Notes: generated from the sequence alone by a model not told the origin. Numbered from the stretch's first letter, positions 48,033 to 60,215 are shown. The stretch is 64,000 nucleotides of DNA from Paramecium tetraurelia (GCF_000165425.1 NW_001799044.1:495205-559204); one strand, 5' to 3'. Numbers and translations are program-made.

Positions 48033-49284
48033 TTAAATCACTTTTTATATGTGCCTTGCTTATAGGATTGAGTGTAGCCTCACTCTCAGAAGAAGGTGAA
48101 GTTATAGCCAAATTGACATAATTGGAACAAAGTGAATTTGGTCGATATTTGATTCACACAATTTAACTGGAGATGGAAACATCTGACAGTTTAGACCACT
48201 TAATCAACGTACTAGAAAAGTTAGAAGGACGTTACTAAGATGATTAAAAAGAAGATGATGCAAACAATAGACTCTATTAGGATTAATGTGACTCAGACAT
48301 TGGTTCACTTGATAAAGACATTGCCAATAGCTAATATTCAATTCTACAACTTGAGGCAAAACTAGAAGGTAATCTCATTCCTGCTAGATCAATCCAATAA
48401 GGTGTTGAAAAGGCTAAATCGGCAGAAATTAAGCGTAATATTTCCCTTTTAATTTAGAATACACCCAAGAAATATAAGAACTCGACGAGGAGAGACAAGA
48501 ACAAAATGAAGTTTATGAAGCTAAAATTGCTGAACATTATGAAGCCTCCAAAATCATCAGAGAAGCTCAAGCAATTATTAAGGATGGACTCTAAAGACCC
48601 TCTTTGGCAGAAGTGAAGAAGAATGGCAAAAATGTTCTTAGAATAGCTCCCAATGTTTTAGCTTAAGTATCCTCAAGTTTGGGTGGATCAATTAATAAGA
48701 TCAGATAAACTCACAGATTTACTAAAGCTTATGCAAGCATTTTCAAGGTGTTGTTAACAATCATGAATAAATCTGAATCTACTGCTGATGAAGGATCTGT
48801 TGAGAAGTATTTTAATACATTTATATTGAACACTCTAGAATAATTCAACTCTGCAGTGATTTATTGGCCAAGATTGATGACAGTACTAACTTAGAAAGAT
48901 TTGCTGAAGACAAGAGAGTTTAGGCTTATGAAAAACACAAGCATTTATTAAATAGAGATTTATAATCTGCTTAATCTATTTTAGCCAACACTCAAGCAAC
49001 TTTATAAAGGTTATTCTCATTTTTAAATATTTAGTTTGAATGATTAAATTTAACAGGCCCAAAACTCCATTGCCACCATATAATAAAGATTAGATTATTA
49101 TTAAGATACTAGATAATAAAGATACACTGAATGCGAGGAAGCTGCCTATGATTATCAATAGGCTAGAAGTGCCAGAGATAACAATAAACAATTAGTATCT
49201 GACTTAATTGGTTTAGTCAATAAACACCTAAGAGTTCTCAGAGAACAATTAGCACTTAGAGTTGCAGCTGGTGATAATATATGA
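48029..49284 (+). CDS. Trichocyst matrix protein
   Basis: Signal peptide MIKSLFICALLIGLSVAS, then an acidic coiled-coil protein, 391 residues after introns of 23, 32 and 25 nt. Family features: ANNRLYQDQCDSDIGSLDKD near residue 95 (conserved Cys), LAEVKKNGKNVLRIAP, AKIDDSTNLERFAEDKRVQA and the C-terminal RYTECEEAAYDYQQARSARD with NKHLRVLREQLALRVAAGD. Precursors of this kind are cleaved to mature chains that crystallise in trichocysts. The ATG lies inside the last codons of the upstream phosphatase (4-bp ATGA overlap), so its promoter must be within that gene. Confidence 0.92.
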
Positions 49285-49413
49285 AATACATTTGGATTAT
49301 TTCTATTATAATTAATTGAACTCTTCTTTTATGGGGCTAGAAACTATGACACTTGCATAATATGGCATCTCATAAAATACTTTCTATTCAAATTAATATA
49401 AATATATTAATAA

Positions 49414-49899
49414 ATGATAAATTAAGACAGTGCAGATCTTGACATATAACAGGAAGGCTTTGATTTTTAAAAATTCTTTGACAAAAAATGTTCGAATTAA
49501 GAACCTCAAAAGGAAGAGGTCCATAAATCTAATTAGTCTGAAAGCTAATAACAATGTTAAGGGGATACTTTAAGGGCATTAGTCAAGAATATTAAAATTG
49601 AAAAACAAGTAGCGGGAAGAAATAAGAAAAATAAAAAGATTTAATGGAATGAAAAGAACACCAAGATATTTAAAGATCTCTATTAATAATATTCAGGCAA
49701 TTTGGATTAAATCCTTTTATACTTTTAACAAAACAATGAATTAAAAACAAAAATTGATATTAAATAAATTAAAGTATAATCGTATAATTATAATTACTAG
49801 AATAAATTTAAAATAGAAAAGAAAAAAAAAAACTTGACTTTGCTCTCAAAGTCTCAAATAATATCCAAAAATCTTAATTACTAGCTAAAATTGGACTGA
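49414..49899 (+). CDS. Bdp1 (TFIIIB B'')-like SANT domain protein
   Basis: About 152 residues if the 27-nt GT...AG stretch at about 49776-49802 is spliced. It begins MINQDSADLDIQQEGFDF; the second half is a SANT/Myb-type domain: IQWNEKNTKIFKDLYQQYSG, NLDQILLYFQQNNELKTKID, IKQIKNKFKIEKKKKN. The last segment resembles RTRKQIKNKFKKEERKNP of Bdp1, the TFIIIB subunit that locks RNA polymerase III initiation complexes. Splicing creates the KQIKNKFK match, which supports both the intron and the family. The protein is much shorter than yeast or human Bdp1 and may hold just the core. Confidence 0.55.
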
Positions 49900-49995
49900 A
49901 TTAAATTGATTTTAATTAAATTATATATTCCATCTGATATTTTTCTGACTATTTTTAAAGTACATAATTTTTTACATTTTCAGAATCACTAAATA

Positions 49996-51422
49996 ATGAA
50001 TATTGTATAGAAAAAGCGGGAAGAATTTTCAATCAACATCAGGAAGTAAAAGAGAGAAGAATTGTTTAAATCCAAGAGAGTCTCTAATACCCAATATTTA
50101 CCATTTTCTGATACTACGACAATGCTATCAGAAATTTATTAGAATGCATATTACCAAAAATAGTGTCCAAACAATGTTTAACTTAATGAAACTATCTAAA
50201 AGATTTTCAAAATATCTGAATTAGCAGATGCATTTAATTAGCATGATTGCGAAAAAAATTATGATACCTCTTCTGATGTTGAAATTATATTTGACATCAT
50301 TGGCAAAGGATATCCAGTCTTAGATGTATTAAATTATATGTATTTAAGAGAGCCTGCTTGTAGATATTGTTATCCTTTACACTTCCAAGTCATTTGACAT
50401 GCAAGCCAATTTTAAAGTATATTCCTACTTTGTTGAAATTTTTCAACGAAACTCAGTATGAGGAACTCAAATAGACAGTTCTGTTTATTTTCTCAAATCT
50501 AGCAGCCGACTGTTATTAATGCAGAGATGCCATTTTAATTTATGAAATACCTTAAGCAGTATTCTAAGCAATTCATTAAACCACAAATGAATTAATGAAT
50601 GATCTAGCTTAAATTCTAATTAATATCTCAAGAACTCAACCTCTAATGTCGAATTTCAACTAAATTTAAATGATTAAATTATGTTGGCAACTATTTCCGT
50701 TTTTATAGGGCCATGAATATATAGCTGGAATTTTGTAACTCATTTAAAAAATTTGTTTGAAGGATAAAAATTTATTAGATATGAATTTCCTCAGTGGTAT
50801 TTGTTAAGATTACTCAAATTCTGATCTTTATTTAAATGAAATATTGGCTTTGATTAAAATAATGTCATATTTTGACAGAAACAGATATGAGCAAATTGAA
50901 AACAACATTCTAAATTTTCTAATAGTTAAAGTAAATTAAATTCTTTTGAATGGAAATTTAGATAAACATTTTCAAAAGTAGATCAACAAAGTGTTGAGTA
51001 TTTTCACAAATATGATTGTTGAAAACCCTAAATTAATCTTTAATGCCCTTGATACGAATATCATATAATTATTTAGATTTAATGAATAATTATAAGAAAC
51101 CTATGATGAGATCTTTTGTAGCATTTATTATTATTCCTTTTATTATTAGACCATCAACAATTTAAACTAAAGCCAAATAAAATAATTTATATAATTGTTT
51201 TAGCCGATATAATAAATGATAAACTTGTTAGATTAAAATATGAATAATTAGGATATTATCATCGATATTTTAAGAATCTTAGAGATGATTTTACAAAAAG
51301 ACATAGAATCTATTGCTGTGTTTATAAAGCTAAATGGGGAATAATATTTAGCTGAATTATCCTAACATGAAAATGAGGAAGTGTATAAAATATGTGAAAA
51401 GATTTTTGAAATCATTAATTGA
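49996..51422 (+). CDS. Importin-alpha-like armadillo protein, diverged
   Basis: One 23-nt intron (near 50318) gives 467 residues. The head KKREEFSINIRKQKREELFK matches the importin-beta-binding domain of importin alpha. The rest is helical repeat: VEIIFDIIGKGYPVLDRACL, CKPILKYIPTLLKFFNETQY, LKQTVLFIFSNLAADCYQCR and so on to VYKICEKIFEIIN. The usual Trp-Asn pairs of the armadillo NLS groove are largely missing (for example FSNLAAD where WALSNIA is normal), so classical NLS binding is doubtful. It may be a diverged adaptor for special cargo or one of the two nuclei. It lies in tandem after the Bdp1-like gene. Confidence 0.7.
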
Positions 51423-51528
51423 ATTTATTTTATTTTTGAATTTTTGAATATAAACAATTATTATTCTGATAGTATAGAATTATTCTGTCAATATCTGTTC
51501 ATTATGAATTCCAATTTAGGGGCAGATC

Positions 51529-51555
51529 TCACTTCTTTGATTCAAAAAGAAGTGA
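51529..51555. other. Perfect 10-bp hairpin with 7-nt loop
   Basis: TCACTTCTTT pairs with AAAGAAGTGA around the loop GATTCAA. It lies in the 209-bp gap between the importin-like gene and the small coiled-coil gene. It could be a structure in a 3' or 5' UTR, part of a small RNA, or chance. Confidence 0.35.
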
Positions 51556-51631
51556 ATTAAAGATTGCTTGAAACCTTCTGGGCTTTCTCTTAATATTTAA
51601 CAGATCAATTAATTAATTTATATAACAATTC

Positions 51632-51940
51632 ATGGATGGGACTGCAATAACATAGCTGAAAACTTAATTATAAAAACTAAAAGAGGAAAAAGAAGAGCTA
51701 TAGAATGATGTCTAAGAAGAAAGGACAGTCGTTGCTCAAATGTAATAAGAATTAGCATAACTTAAATAATAATAATAAATGTAAGGAGGATAATTGCGAG
51801 ATAAAGAATTAGCACTTTAGGATTACAATCGTATGATAAAGGAAAGTGAAACTATATTGAAAAAGTTAATCGAAACATCTAGTAATTTTTTAAAGACTTT
51901 GGAAGGGGAAACAAGTAAGTTAAAGAATCAAAAAAAATGA
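51632..51940 (+). CDS. Small coiled-coil protein
   Basis: 102 residues, no intron. MDGTAITQLKTQLQKLKEEK leads into a single helix (LQNDVQEERTVVAQMQQELA, LALQDYNRMIKESETILKKL). Size and composition recall dynactin- or kinetochore-type small coiled coils, but I recognise no family. The frame is closed by a TGA after KLKNQKK. Confidence 0.65.
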
Positions 51941-52257
51941 AAATATCAAAAAATATTTATTACCATCATTCTATTTAATATTAAATTTCTTTTGTTTATA
52001 TTTCAAAGAACTTTGGATTTTAAATTTCATTAAATTATCCACTTTCTTAAAATTTCAATTGCAATAAATAATTTATTTTAATAAGAATTGATAAAAACAC
52101 ATATAATATCAAATTTCTTTGTGTTTGAATATCATGAGCAATTTAGAATTGAAATGAATAGAGAAAAAGAAATATCTCTAATTTATTATAATAGTACTAA
52201 TATAAACTCACATTTCAAATAAATAAAATCAAATTGAATTGTTTTCTTTCGAAAAAA
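51941..52257. other. Intergenic stretch, nothing recognised
   Basis: About 315 bp of very AT-rich spacer between two plus-strand genes; holds the promoter of the next gene by position only. Confidence 0.5.
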
Positions 52258-52599
52258 ATGTCTTAATTTTAAACTTTAGACTTGGGGGTTTCTAGTGAAA
52301 CTAAATCTATAATCCATAAATCTATACTGAAAAATCCATAGCGGTGTTTTAATCAAAGTAAAGTTAGATTGGATTGGGCAGGGAATTAAGTAGTCAAAGG
52401 TGGATTACATAAAATAGTTTTCTTAAACTAAGATGATACTCCTCGAACATTTATGGATATATTAACTAATGATTTTACGGAATCATGTGATACTGTTATT
52501 CACAAAAAAAAAAAAAACCTTAATTATTAATAAGCAGAAAATTATATCAAAAATCAGTGTGAAGAAAGTTAATAATCTAATTGTTGTTTAATTTAATGA
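52258..52599 (+). CDS. Small protein with PP1-docking-like motifs
   Basis: 113 residues, no intron, starting MSQFQTLDLGVSSE. Two short motifs stand out: SILK at residues 22-25 (in HKSILKNPQ) and KIVF at 52-55 (in LHKIVFLNQ), which fit the SILK and RVxF motifs by which regulators dock on protein phosphatase 1, in the usual order. Between them is KVRLDWAGNQVVKGG. The tail is Lys/Gln-rich and ends NCCLIQ. No family match comes to mind. The PP1 link is inference from motifs that can occur by chance. Confidence 0.6.
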
Positions 52600-52740
52600 A
52601 TTATTTTTGACTATTTGAATATTGTATTAAATAAATTTAGAATAGTTCTTCAACTATGTCTTGAAACATTATATTTATTTGTAGTAATTATATATGATAA
52701 ATAAAATACAATATAATAATAAAAAGTTCCATCAATTCAT

Positions 52741-54460
52741 TCAGAGTAGGCTCTGTTTTTAAAAGAGTTATTAGAATAACTATTTTATAAGGATCAATCT
52801 ATACGATGTTTCGTCATCAGTAGTAATCCATAATTAATTTTATTATAAATTTCTTAAGGTAAGAGGTTATTCAAATGAGTGATACTTATTAAGGTTTTCT
52901 GAGGCTTCGTAATTATTAAGAAGCAAGATTGATTCTTTGATTTTGCTGGAATCAGTTTCTTAGTACTAAAAACTGTATTTTATTTCATCAATAGATTTAC
53001 AAGTTTAATTTTTACTTTCTGATCTTCTTGTCTATAGATCCTTAAAACCTAGGAATGAATATGCAAGAGACGTATATAGATCTGTTTACTTTTTATTTTT
53101 TATTGCCATTTTAAATATTTCTGAATTCAAATTGTTTCCTATTTTCTTCACATGGATGTTAATCACTTGGATCAAATTTAATAAAGGAGCTGATATGTAT
53201 CTTATTAAACTAGTGGTTATAAGTACTAAGAATATGCATATTCCAACATAAATTTACACATCTTGGATCAGACTCTTCCTAATTGTATCAACCAGATCTT
53301 ACAATTTTTCCCCAATTTCTATTTCATAACTCATATTTTTGAAACTTAAAAATACTTTGATCATCTTACACAATTAAAGTTAGGTTTTCCTTTTCAAAGT
53401 TAAAAGCATTTACAAAGACAGGTTTCTTAAAAATTTTATTCTCAAGATAAAAATTAGTTTCTACTGCATTTTTCTACTTGGAATTCTTTTATACTAAGTC
53501 CCAATCCGACTAATTAAATCCTGTGTATGTTTCATTTGTGATTGTAATAAGCACATTAGTTTTTGATATAGATGGCATTGTTGTCAAAATAATATCCCCA
53601 TTTTAATTGACCAAAAATATACTCATAGGTATACTTTGGATATTTTTATCGTAAATTTCCTACAGTTAGGAGGTAATTCCAAATAAGGTTGAATTAATAA
53701 TCAAGGAATATGTCAGTGAAAAATACGGCATAAAACTTCTTACTGATGTGTAAATTGGAGAGTAAAAATATTCTGATTTTGGATTAATCTCATATTGGGC
53801 AATATGATTCGTATACCTAAATATTATTTCAATATTACCAAGGTCGAGTACTTGGGACATAATTTTTGTATTTATACATTCGAGGATATTGTGCGAATAT
53901 TTAATTATTTGGTACATCAATAAATGAAATCTTATTTTATTCATCCCCTAGAAACAGCTATGAGAATGGAATCAATAAGGAAATGGTTTAATTGAGCAAA
54001 ATTGCTTGACTGTCATATTATTTTGTGTATAATCCTTAACAAAAAATGTCTGAATTATAAATTATATTATCCTCACTAATATCCTCCTATTCAACACAAT
54101 CTTAAAACTAATTCACTTTGATTTAGAACTAGGACTGCTTCTATATCAATTAATAAAACATTTATTACGAATGCCATAGATTTAAAATTGCTAATTATAA
54201 TTGCCATAATTAATACTCTGATAATTTTTCTATTGAATGTAAATTCGCAATTCTCTAGAGATATTATTTACAAGACTCTTCTCTTATTTTAAAGTTAATG
54301 CTTGTTCCACTTCTTGAACGTAAGAGAAGAATATCGCTTATTGTATATGTCCTGTTGTCATGACAAGTAAAACGGCAAGTATTATTATCAACAGATTAAC
54401 TATTATTATCTAGTTACTCATTCTGAGATTCTTAAACCACAAACTTAGTTTATTGAGCAT
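52741..54460 (-). CDS. CACHE-domain transmembrane receptor-like protein
   Basis: Introns of 28, 22, 22 and 25 nt give 540 residues. An N-terminal helix (IIIVNLLIIILAVLLVM) precedes a large extracellular domain of about 330 residues. Its core reads YKNYVPSTRPWYTNHIAQYE, which matches the RPWY signature of CACHE ligand-binding domains, and continues YFYSPIYTSVRSFMPYFSLT, SIPMSIFLVNQNGDII. A second helix (YVGICIFLVLITTSLIRYI) leads to ISAPLLNLIQVINIHVKK, a HAMP-like turn, and a cytosolic tail of about 140 residues without kinase or cyclase motifs. The plan is that of a small-molecule chemoreceptor. The splice joining at RPWY and at FKNMSYEIE restores the domain, which supports the model. Confidence 0.72.
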
Positions 54461-55319
54461 GAATAATTTAAATATTTATATTACAAGATTTAATAATGAG
54501 TCATTAAATATGTAACAATATAATTTATACGTTATTATCTTATTATTGAAGAGTCTAAATAATATTTATGAATCTTCTTTTGAATAAAGTGTTTAGACAG
54601 TATTATTTACCTAAACTTTGTAGGGAAATTAAAATTAGAATTGTACTGTAATCTCAATCAGAGAATGGCAGGGACTACCATGAACATAAAACTTAAATAA
54701 TTAATGTTAAATTTCATTTATTTTAATAATAAAAATTATTTATAAATGATATTCTATAACTACTTAAAAATTTCCTGTAATCAAAAGTAACATTACTATT
54801 TCACTTCACATTATAAAAATCTGATATTTTTTTTGGATAACAAAATAAAGTCTTCAATCTCAAAAGCTTATTAGTATTTTCATCTTTATTCTTATTATTG
54901 CAATATATTCTCCTCCTAATTTTTTCTCTCATGGATTCAATATGATTTATTTTATTCATCAGCACTAGGAATATAAACTCAAATCTAGAATTGAATGTAA
55001 GAATAATTATTAGTCATTTTATACTGTACAAAAATTAATTATATTTTATTAAAGTTATATAAACATCTAATTACTAAAATAAAAAATTAATTCATAAAAC
55101 CTAGATTTTTATTGGTAAACTCTATTTTTATGACGGATAATCACATACAGATTATCGACTTGTTTTATAGTTAAATTCCATTTAGAGATTTATTCCCATT
55201 ACAAAATAGTGTTATATAAAAATCTAAGAAATTATAATATAATTAGTTATAAACATATTTTAACTTAGAAGAGAATTGGAATTTGGAGTATTTTTTAAAT
55301 TATTTTTTTTGAATATAGT
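54461..55319. other. Intergenic stretch with one weak ORF
   Basis: About 860 bp between two minus-strand genes. A 52-codon minus-strand frame at 54801-54959 (MNKINHIESMREKIRRRIYC) is charged but has no support beyond being open. Otherwise nothing is recognised. Confidence 0.4.
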
Positions 55320-56317
55320 TCATTCTATTTACTATTCAATTAGGTTGGCATAATTATTTTATTGATCACTTTACCTTCCAATGAAATGCATGGTTTCATT
55401 GTGATGAACGAATGGAGTCTTACATTCCTAAAATTCATTGAAGTAGGATGTATGATCTGAAATAGAATACCACCAAAGACTGTTTGAACATGTGTCATCT
55501 TCTACCAATCCTTATTAGCAAAGCTTGAAGGAGGTGTTTTCTTCATTATACCACACTTCTTATGGGAGATGGGAGTAATAAAAATTCATTGGAGGTGTAT
55601 GAACAACAGTATCTGCATTATGAGTAACTCTCCAATATTCCTTGGGGATTACATAATTAATAAACCAAGTGGCAAATTCTATGTTGCCTACTCTTGGGGC
55701 ACCATATGTGAAAAAGTTGTCTACTTAAATTCCGAGCCTTGTGACGTCAACTGCCATCAATGCTGCAATAGCACCTCCTAATGAGTGACCAGTAATTAAG
55801 ACTTTTGATTTGGGATATTTCTATCTGAGTGTTTTAGTGCAATTAATCATTTCATTAGAAATTGCTGTGTAGGTTTCCCAGAATCCAAGATGAACAGCAC
55901 AATCTTTACAATCTCCAAATTCTTATTTAAAGAACTTTACATTGTTGATCCAATTGGTCAAATCCTAAGTACCTAATTTGATTCATATATTCAATTACTT
56001 CTATAAACTAATACAATGTAATTTTCTTTTGGATTATAACCACAATAGGCTTAACTTGAATAATTTCCTGCGAAAGCCTGAACATCGACCATATCAGGAT
56101 GTTATTGACAATAATATCCACAATCCCAATTAGCTATTTCCTCAGGATGACATACAGCAATCTTGGTATAATGAAAGAATTGCTAAGCCAAAGAATGTGA
56201 ATATATTTGATTCTCATTAGATTTATGTTTAAAGGCTTTTTCAAATAATTACTCGATAAATCCCTTCTCTGCATAAGAAACGCAAAAGAGAAACAACAGT
56301 ACAAATAAATGTTTCAT
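55320..56317 (-). CDS. Secreted lipase, class 3
   Basis: Signal peptide MKHLFVLLFLFCVSYA and, after a 26-nt intron near 55985, 323 residues. The class 3 (fungal-type) triacylglycerol lipase domain is complete: ENYIVLVYRSTQDLTNWINN, the nucleophile elbow KVLITGHSLGGAIAALMA with Ser in GHSLG, FFTYGAPRVGNIEFATWF, then HNADTVVHTPPM with the catalytic Asp, and the His in ISDHTSYF. Several cysteines suit a secreted or lysosomal enzyme. It may digest food lipids in food vacuoles. Such lipases form a sizeable family in ciliates. The stop was taken as the first in-frame TGA. Confidence 0.92.
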
Positions 56318-56629
56318 TCTAAATATTTAATTTCTTATTAATTGAATACAATAAATTACTATTTTATCACATACTTTAAACAAAATTGCAATAGAACTAT
56401 CAGAAATTCTTATTAAATAAATAGAAAAAGGTTGGATCAAGTCCTCTTTAAATAATTTAGTAGGATATAAACACGTTTCTTCTTAGATCTCATAATAAAT
56501 AAACTTATCACACAGCAGATAAGGCTCATATTGCGCTTAACATAACATTCAAAATTTTAACATTTTCTATATATTTGATTAATAAAATTTGATTATGTAT
56601 TATTTAAATGAATATATTCTTAATTAAAT
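56318..56629. other. Intergenic region between divergent genes
   Basis: About 310 bp between the ATGs of the lipase and the flippase; must contain both promoters, but no element is recognised. Confidence 0.5.
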
Positions 56630-59600
56630 ATGAAGACCACCTTTTTTCATAAAATTAAAAGATTCTTTAGAGGGTATTATTGATCTATAAATTCATTAGT
56701 TCTCCAACTGAATGGAAAAATCTACCAAAAAGAGTAATACGTCCAGGATTGGCTGATCAACTTATGCCAAATAATAGAGTAATCACTAGCAAATATACTA
56801 TTTTCACTTTCCTTCCTCTAAACTTGGTGGAATAATTTAGCAAGATGGCTAATATTTATTTCTTGATCGTTGGAATATTATAGATGGTTTTAGATCTCTC
56901 TATCATTAGATTCCTGCAATTACAGTGTCTGATGGGTTACCGACTGAATATACTCCCCTAGTGGTCATAGTAATAGCAACAGCAATCAAAGATCTTTTGG
57001 AAGATTTACAAAGACACAAGGCGGACAGAAAGGAAAACAATACAATAATATCTGGCAAAAAAAGCTAAGATATAAGAGTTGGAGAGTTTATCAGGATTAA
57101 TCCTAATGAGTAGATCCCAGCAGATATTTTATTATTGAATTAAGAATGTTTTGTTGAAACCTCCTAATTGGATGGGGAAACAACTCTTAAACCTAAGTAG
57201 CCAATAACTGAGAATATTGAATATATTGAAGCAGCAGGGCCAAACCCATATTTATATTAGTTTAGTGGTTCCATAAATGGGTAGAAGCCATTAAACGAAC
57301 ACAATCTATTACTTAGGGGTTCTTGTTTAAAGAGTCTAGATCCAATTGATGGGATTGTAATCTACACTGGGCATCAGACAAAGATTCTGCTGAATTCACA
57401 CAACCCAAGAGGTAAGTCAACAAAGATGTAATAGGTTATGAATAGATTGATTTTATACTTATTTATAGGCTAATGGCTGTTGTGCATTTTCTGTGCTTCT
57501 TATTTTACAGTAGCTCTGAGCATCAAGAAACAAGATTTAGATTATCTTTATTTAAATCAACCTGAAGTTACTTCTTTACTTTACTTTAGTAGTTTTTTCT
57601 AGAGTGTTGGAAATTGGTTTTTGCTTTTTGTAAACTTTGTTCCAATAAGTTTGATGTTGACTTTGGAGATGATCAGATTGTTTTAGGCATATTTTATAAT
57701 AAAAGATCCAGAGATGGGTCCAAATACAAAGGTTTAATCTTCCAATTTAAATGATGATCTCGGACAAATCAATCATATTTTCTCTGATAAAACTGGTACT
57801 TTAACAGCCAATTAGATGACCTTAAGATAATATATATTTAAAAACTAAAATATTGATTTGCAAAGAGAGGATCCTCAATTAATTTTTAATGAGGAGAACA
57901 TTATTTATTTACTTCAATTCATACTTTGTAATGATATCAAAGTAAAAAATGGGAATGTACTATCCTCATCAAGTGATGAAATGGCTTTAATCAACTATTT
58001 CTTAAATCAAGGACTCTAAATATCAGAAGACGGTAAAAATTACCTCATCAATATATAAAATAAAGTGTATTATAGAATTGAAAAGGTCTATCTAATACCT
58101 TTTAGTAGCGATAGAAAGCGAATGTCAATCGTGTTAAGATTTTAAGAAAAACTCTACATATTTTGCAAAGGAGCAGACAGTATTATCTTGTAAAGAATAA
58201 AATCAACTGCAAATCATTAAGATACTATCGTCTCTTTTAGTTAAGCCTATGCTAATCAGGGTTTGAGAGTGCTGTTATTCTCTTTCAAAGAATTAGAAGA
58301 ATAGGAATTTGCTGAATGGCTAGAGATATACGAAAAATCTTTAATATAATAGGATGAACGGATGCTGGAATAGTTGCAAAATCAACTTGAAACCAATCTT
58401 GTTCTTTCAGGGGCAAGTGGTGTTGAGGACATTCTAAGTGAGCATGTTTAAGAGACTATAATCGAACTCTAATATGCTAATATCTAAATATGGATGATTA
58501 CTGGAGACTCTTTTGCTACAGCTAAGGGAGTAGCCAAGAAAATTGGATTGATGAATTCAAGATCGAAATCTATATTAGTTGAACATTAAACAATTAGTTA
58601 AATTGAGAGTTTAGTATTAGAGTCAGAGAAAAATGTTTGCAATTAATATGAAATTAGTTTAGTGATTTTGGGTAAAATCCTAATCGATTATTCGATGGAA
58701 GATAAGTTTAGATTAATAAAGTTAGCAAAGGAATGTTAATGCGTAATTTTTAGTCGTGTCTCCCCTAAATAGAAGAGAGAAGTAGTAGAATTATTTTAAA
58801 AATGTTTTCCAAAACTTTGCACATTAGCAATAGGAGATGGTGCCAATGATGTTAACATGATAACTGAAGCGAATGTGGGAATAGGAGTTTGTGGTGTTGA
58901 AGGGTTATAGGCTGCAAGAGCATCAGATTATGCGATTCCTCTATTTAAATGTTTATAATAGTTGCTTCTATTTCATGGTAGAGAATGTTATAGAAGAAAT
59001 ACTTAAGTTGTGACCTACAACTTTTACAAAAATGTATTGTACTTGATACCCTAATTTTGGTTTGGCTTATATAGTCAATTCTCAGCATAATCGATCTATG
59101 ATTTTTATGTGTTTCAATGCTACAATTTCATGTTTACCTCATTGCCTATTATCGTCTATGGAGTATTCGATATTAAATTCAATGACACTATGCCTAATAA
59201 GTATTAATTTGGACAACAAGGGGGGTATTTGAATTTTAAAGTGTTCATCCTATCGTTATTAGAAGGAGTCTATCAAAGTTTGATAGTCTTCTTCTTTTGT
59301 TTCTATTTCTTAAACACATCATCTTCGAATGGATTCGAATATGGATTGTTGGTTCAAGGATAAATAATATTTTTCATTTGCATTTTTGTGGCCAATACCA
59401 AAATTCTACTTCTTTCACATTAAATTCAAGTTTTGTAGATTGTCATACAAACACTGTCATATGTATCATATATATGTACGATTTTGATATTCAATAATGT
59501 GGTCGAATATCAACTCTATGGAGTGCTTTAAGTGATTTTAACATAAGGAATCACTTATATAATAGTTCCACTTGTTTCCTACTTGGCCATTAGTGTTATA

Positions 59601-59693
59601 ATATATCAAAAGAAATACTAGTTATTTAAGACCTTACAAAAAGTCTAGGTGTCATAATCAACAGCAATAAATGCCTCGTTGATAACTTTATGA
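56630..59693 (+). CDS. P4-type ATPase, phospholipid flippase
   Basis: P4-ATPases move phosphatidylserine or related lipids to the cytosolic leaflet. Introns of 26 and 23 nt give 1,004 residues. Landmarks: [20 protein letters not shown] with [20 protein letters not shown] (first helices), [20 protein letters not shown], the actuator motif [12 protein letters not shown], the phosphorylation site [15 protein letters not shown], nucleotide-domain [18 protein letters not shown] and the hinge [12 protein letters not shown]. The helix after FSDKTGT is preceded by [16 protein letters not shown] with the PISL signature of flippases. It is at the short end for the family. It would need a CDC50 partner, not seen here. 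It converges on ATG8 with a 37-bp gap. Confidence 0.94.
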
Positions 59694-59730
59694 AGATTTT
59701 GATTATGCAAAATATATACATATTATCATT

Positions 59731-60164
59731 TCATTTAGATATGAACCCAAAGACTTCTAAATCGGAGTAAGTGATGTATAGGAACCCATCATCTGGATCC
59801 TTCTTTTTCTAATAAATATCCGCCAACTTGACATCTAAGAATAACATTCAATTCATTACACCTTCAGGCAACAACTAATTTCCTATGTGAAAGTAAAGAG
59901 ATTGCTTAGGAGAAATCTATAGAGTGCATTTTAATGTATCTCGAAATTGGATTAACTTAAAACTTTGAGTGACTAAATATCAACATTATAGAGATAAATG
60001 TACAATTAGTTTTTCAAGCCTTAAATTTTAGATCTGGGATGTTTCTCCAAAATGATCGGAATCATTTCTGGGTTCTGATTCAACTTCTCTTTGAACTTAA
60101 CTTGCCTTTCTTAAATTGAATACATTTCTTTAAAATTTTTGTAAGTCTTTTAAGTTTGCTACAT
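59731..60164 (-). CDS. ATG8: ATG8 autophagy ubiquitin-like protein, odd intron or frameshift
   Basis: ATG8 is conjugated to phosphatidylethanolamine on autophagosomes. Start MQQTQKTYKNFKEMYSIQER, then IPIILEKHPRSKIQGLKN (VPVIxEKxxxSxI). A later frame reads YLVTQSFKLIQFRDTLK, SPKQSLYFHIGNQLLPE and, after a clean 27-nt intron near 59850, ADIYQKKKDPDDGFLYITYS with EVFGFISK. Gly in EVFG is where ATG4 would cleave, removing FISK. The first join is odd: the only GT...AG of normal size (31 nt, near 59967-59997) leaves the frame one base off. A 41-nt intron would fit the frame (121 residues) but drop the conserved YLV strand. So either an unusual intron, a frameshift or a sequence error. The family call is firm; the intactness is not. 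Confidence 0.75.
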
Positions 60165-60215
60165 ATGAATTATACTTTGGTATTATTATTATTAATATAC
60201 ATAAAATAAAATACA

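Noticed and set aside
54801-54959. 52-codon charged minus-strand frame
   Set aside because: TGA-free runs of this length are common by chance here, no intron or family links it to anything.
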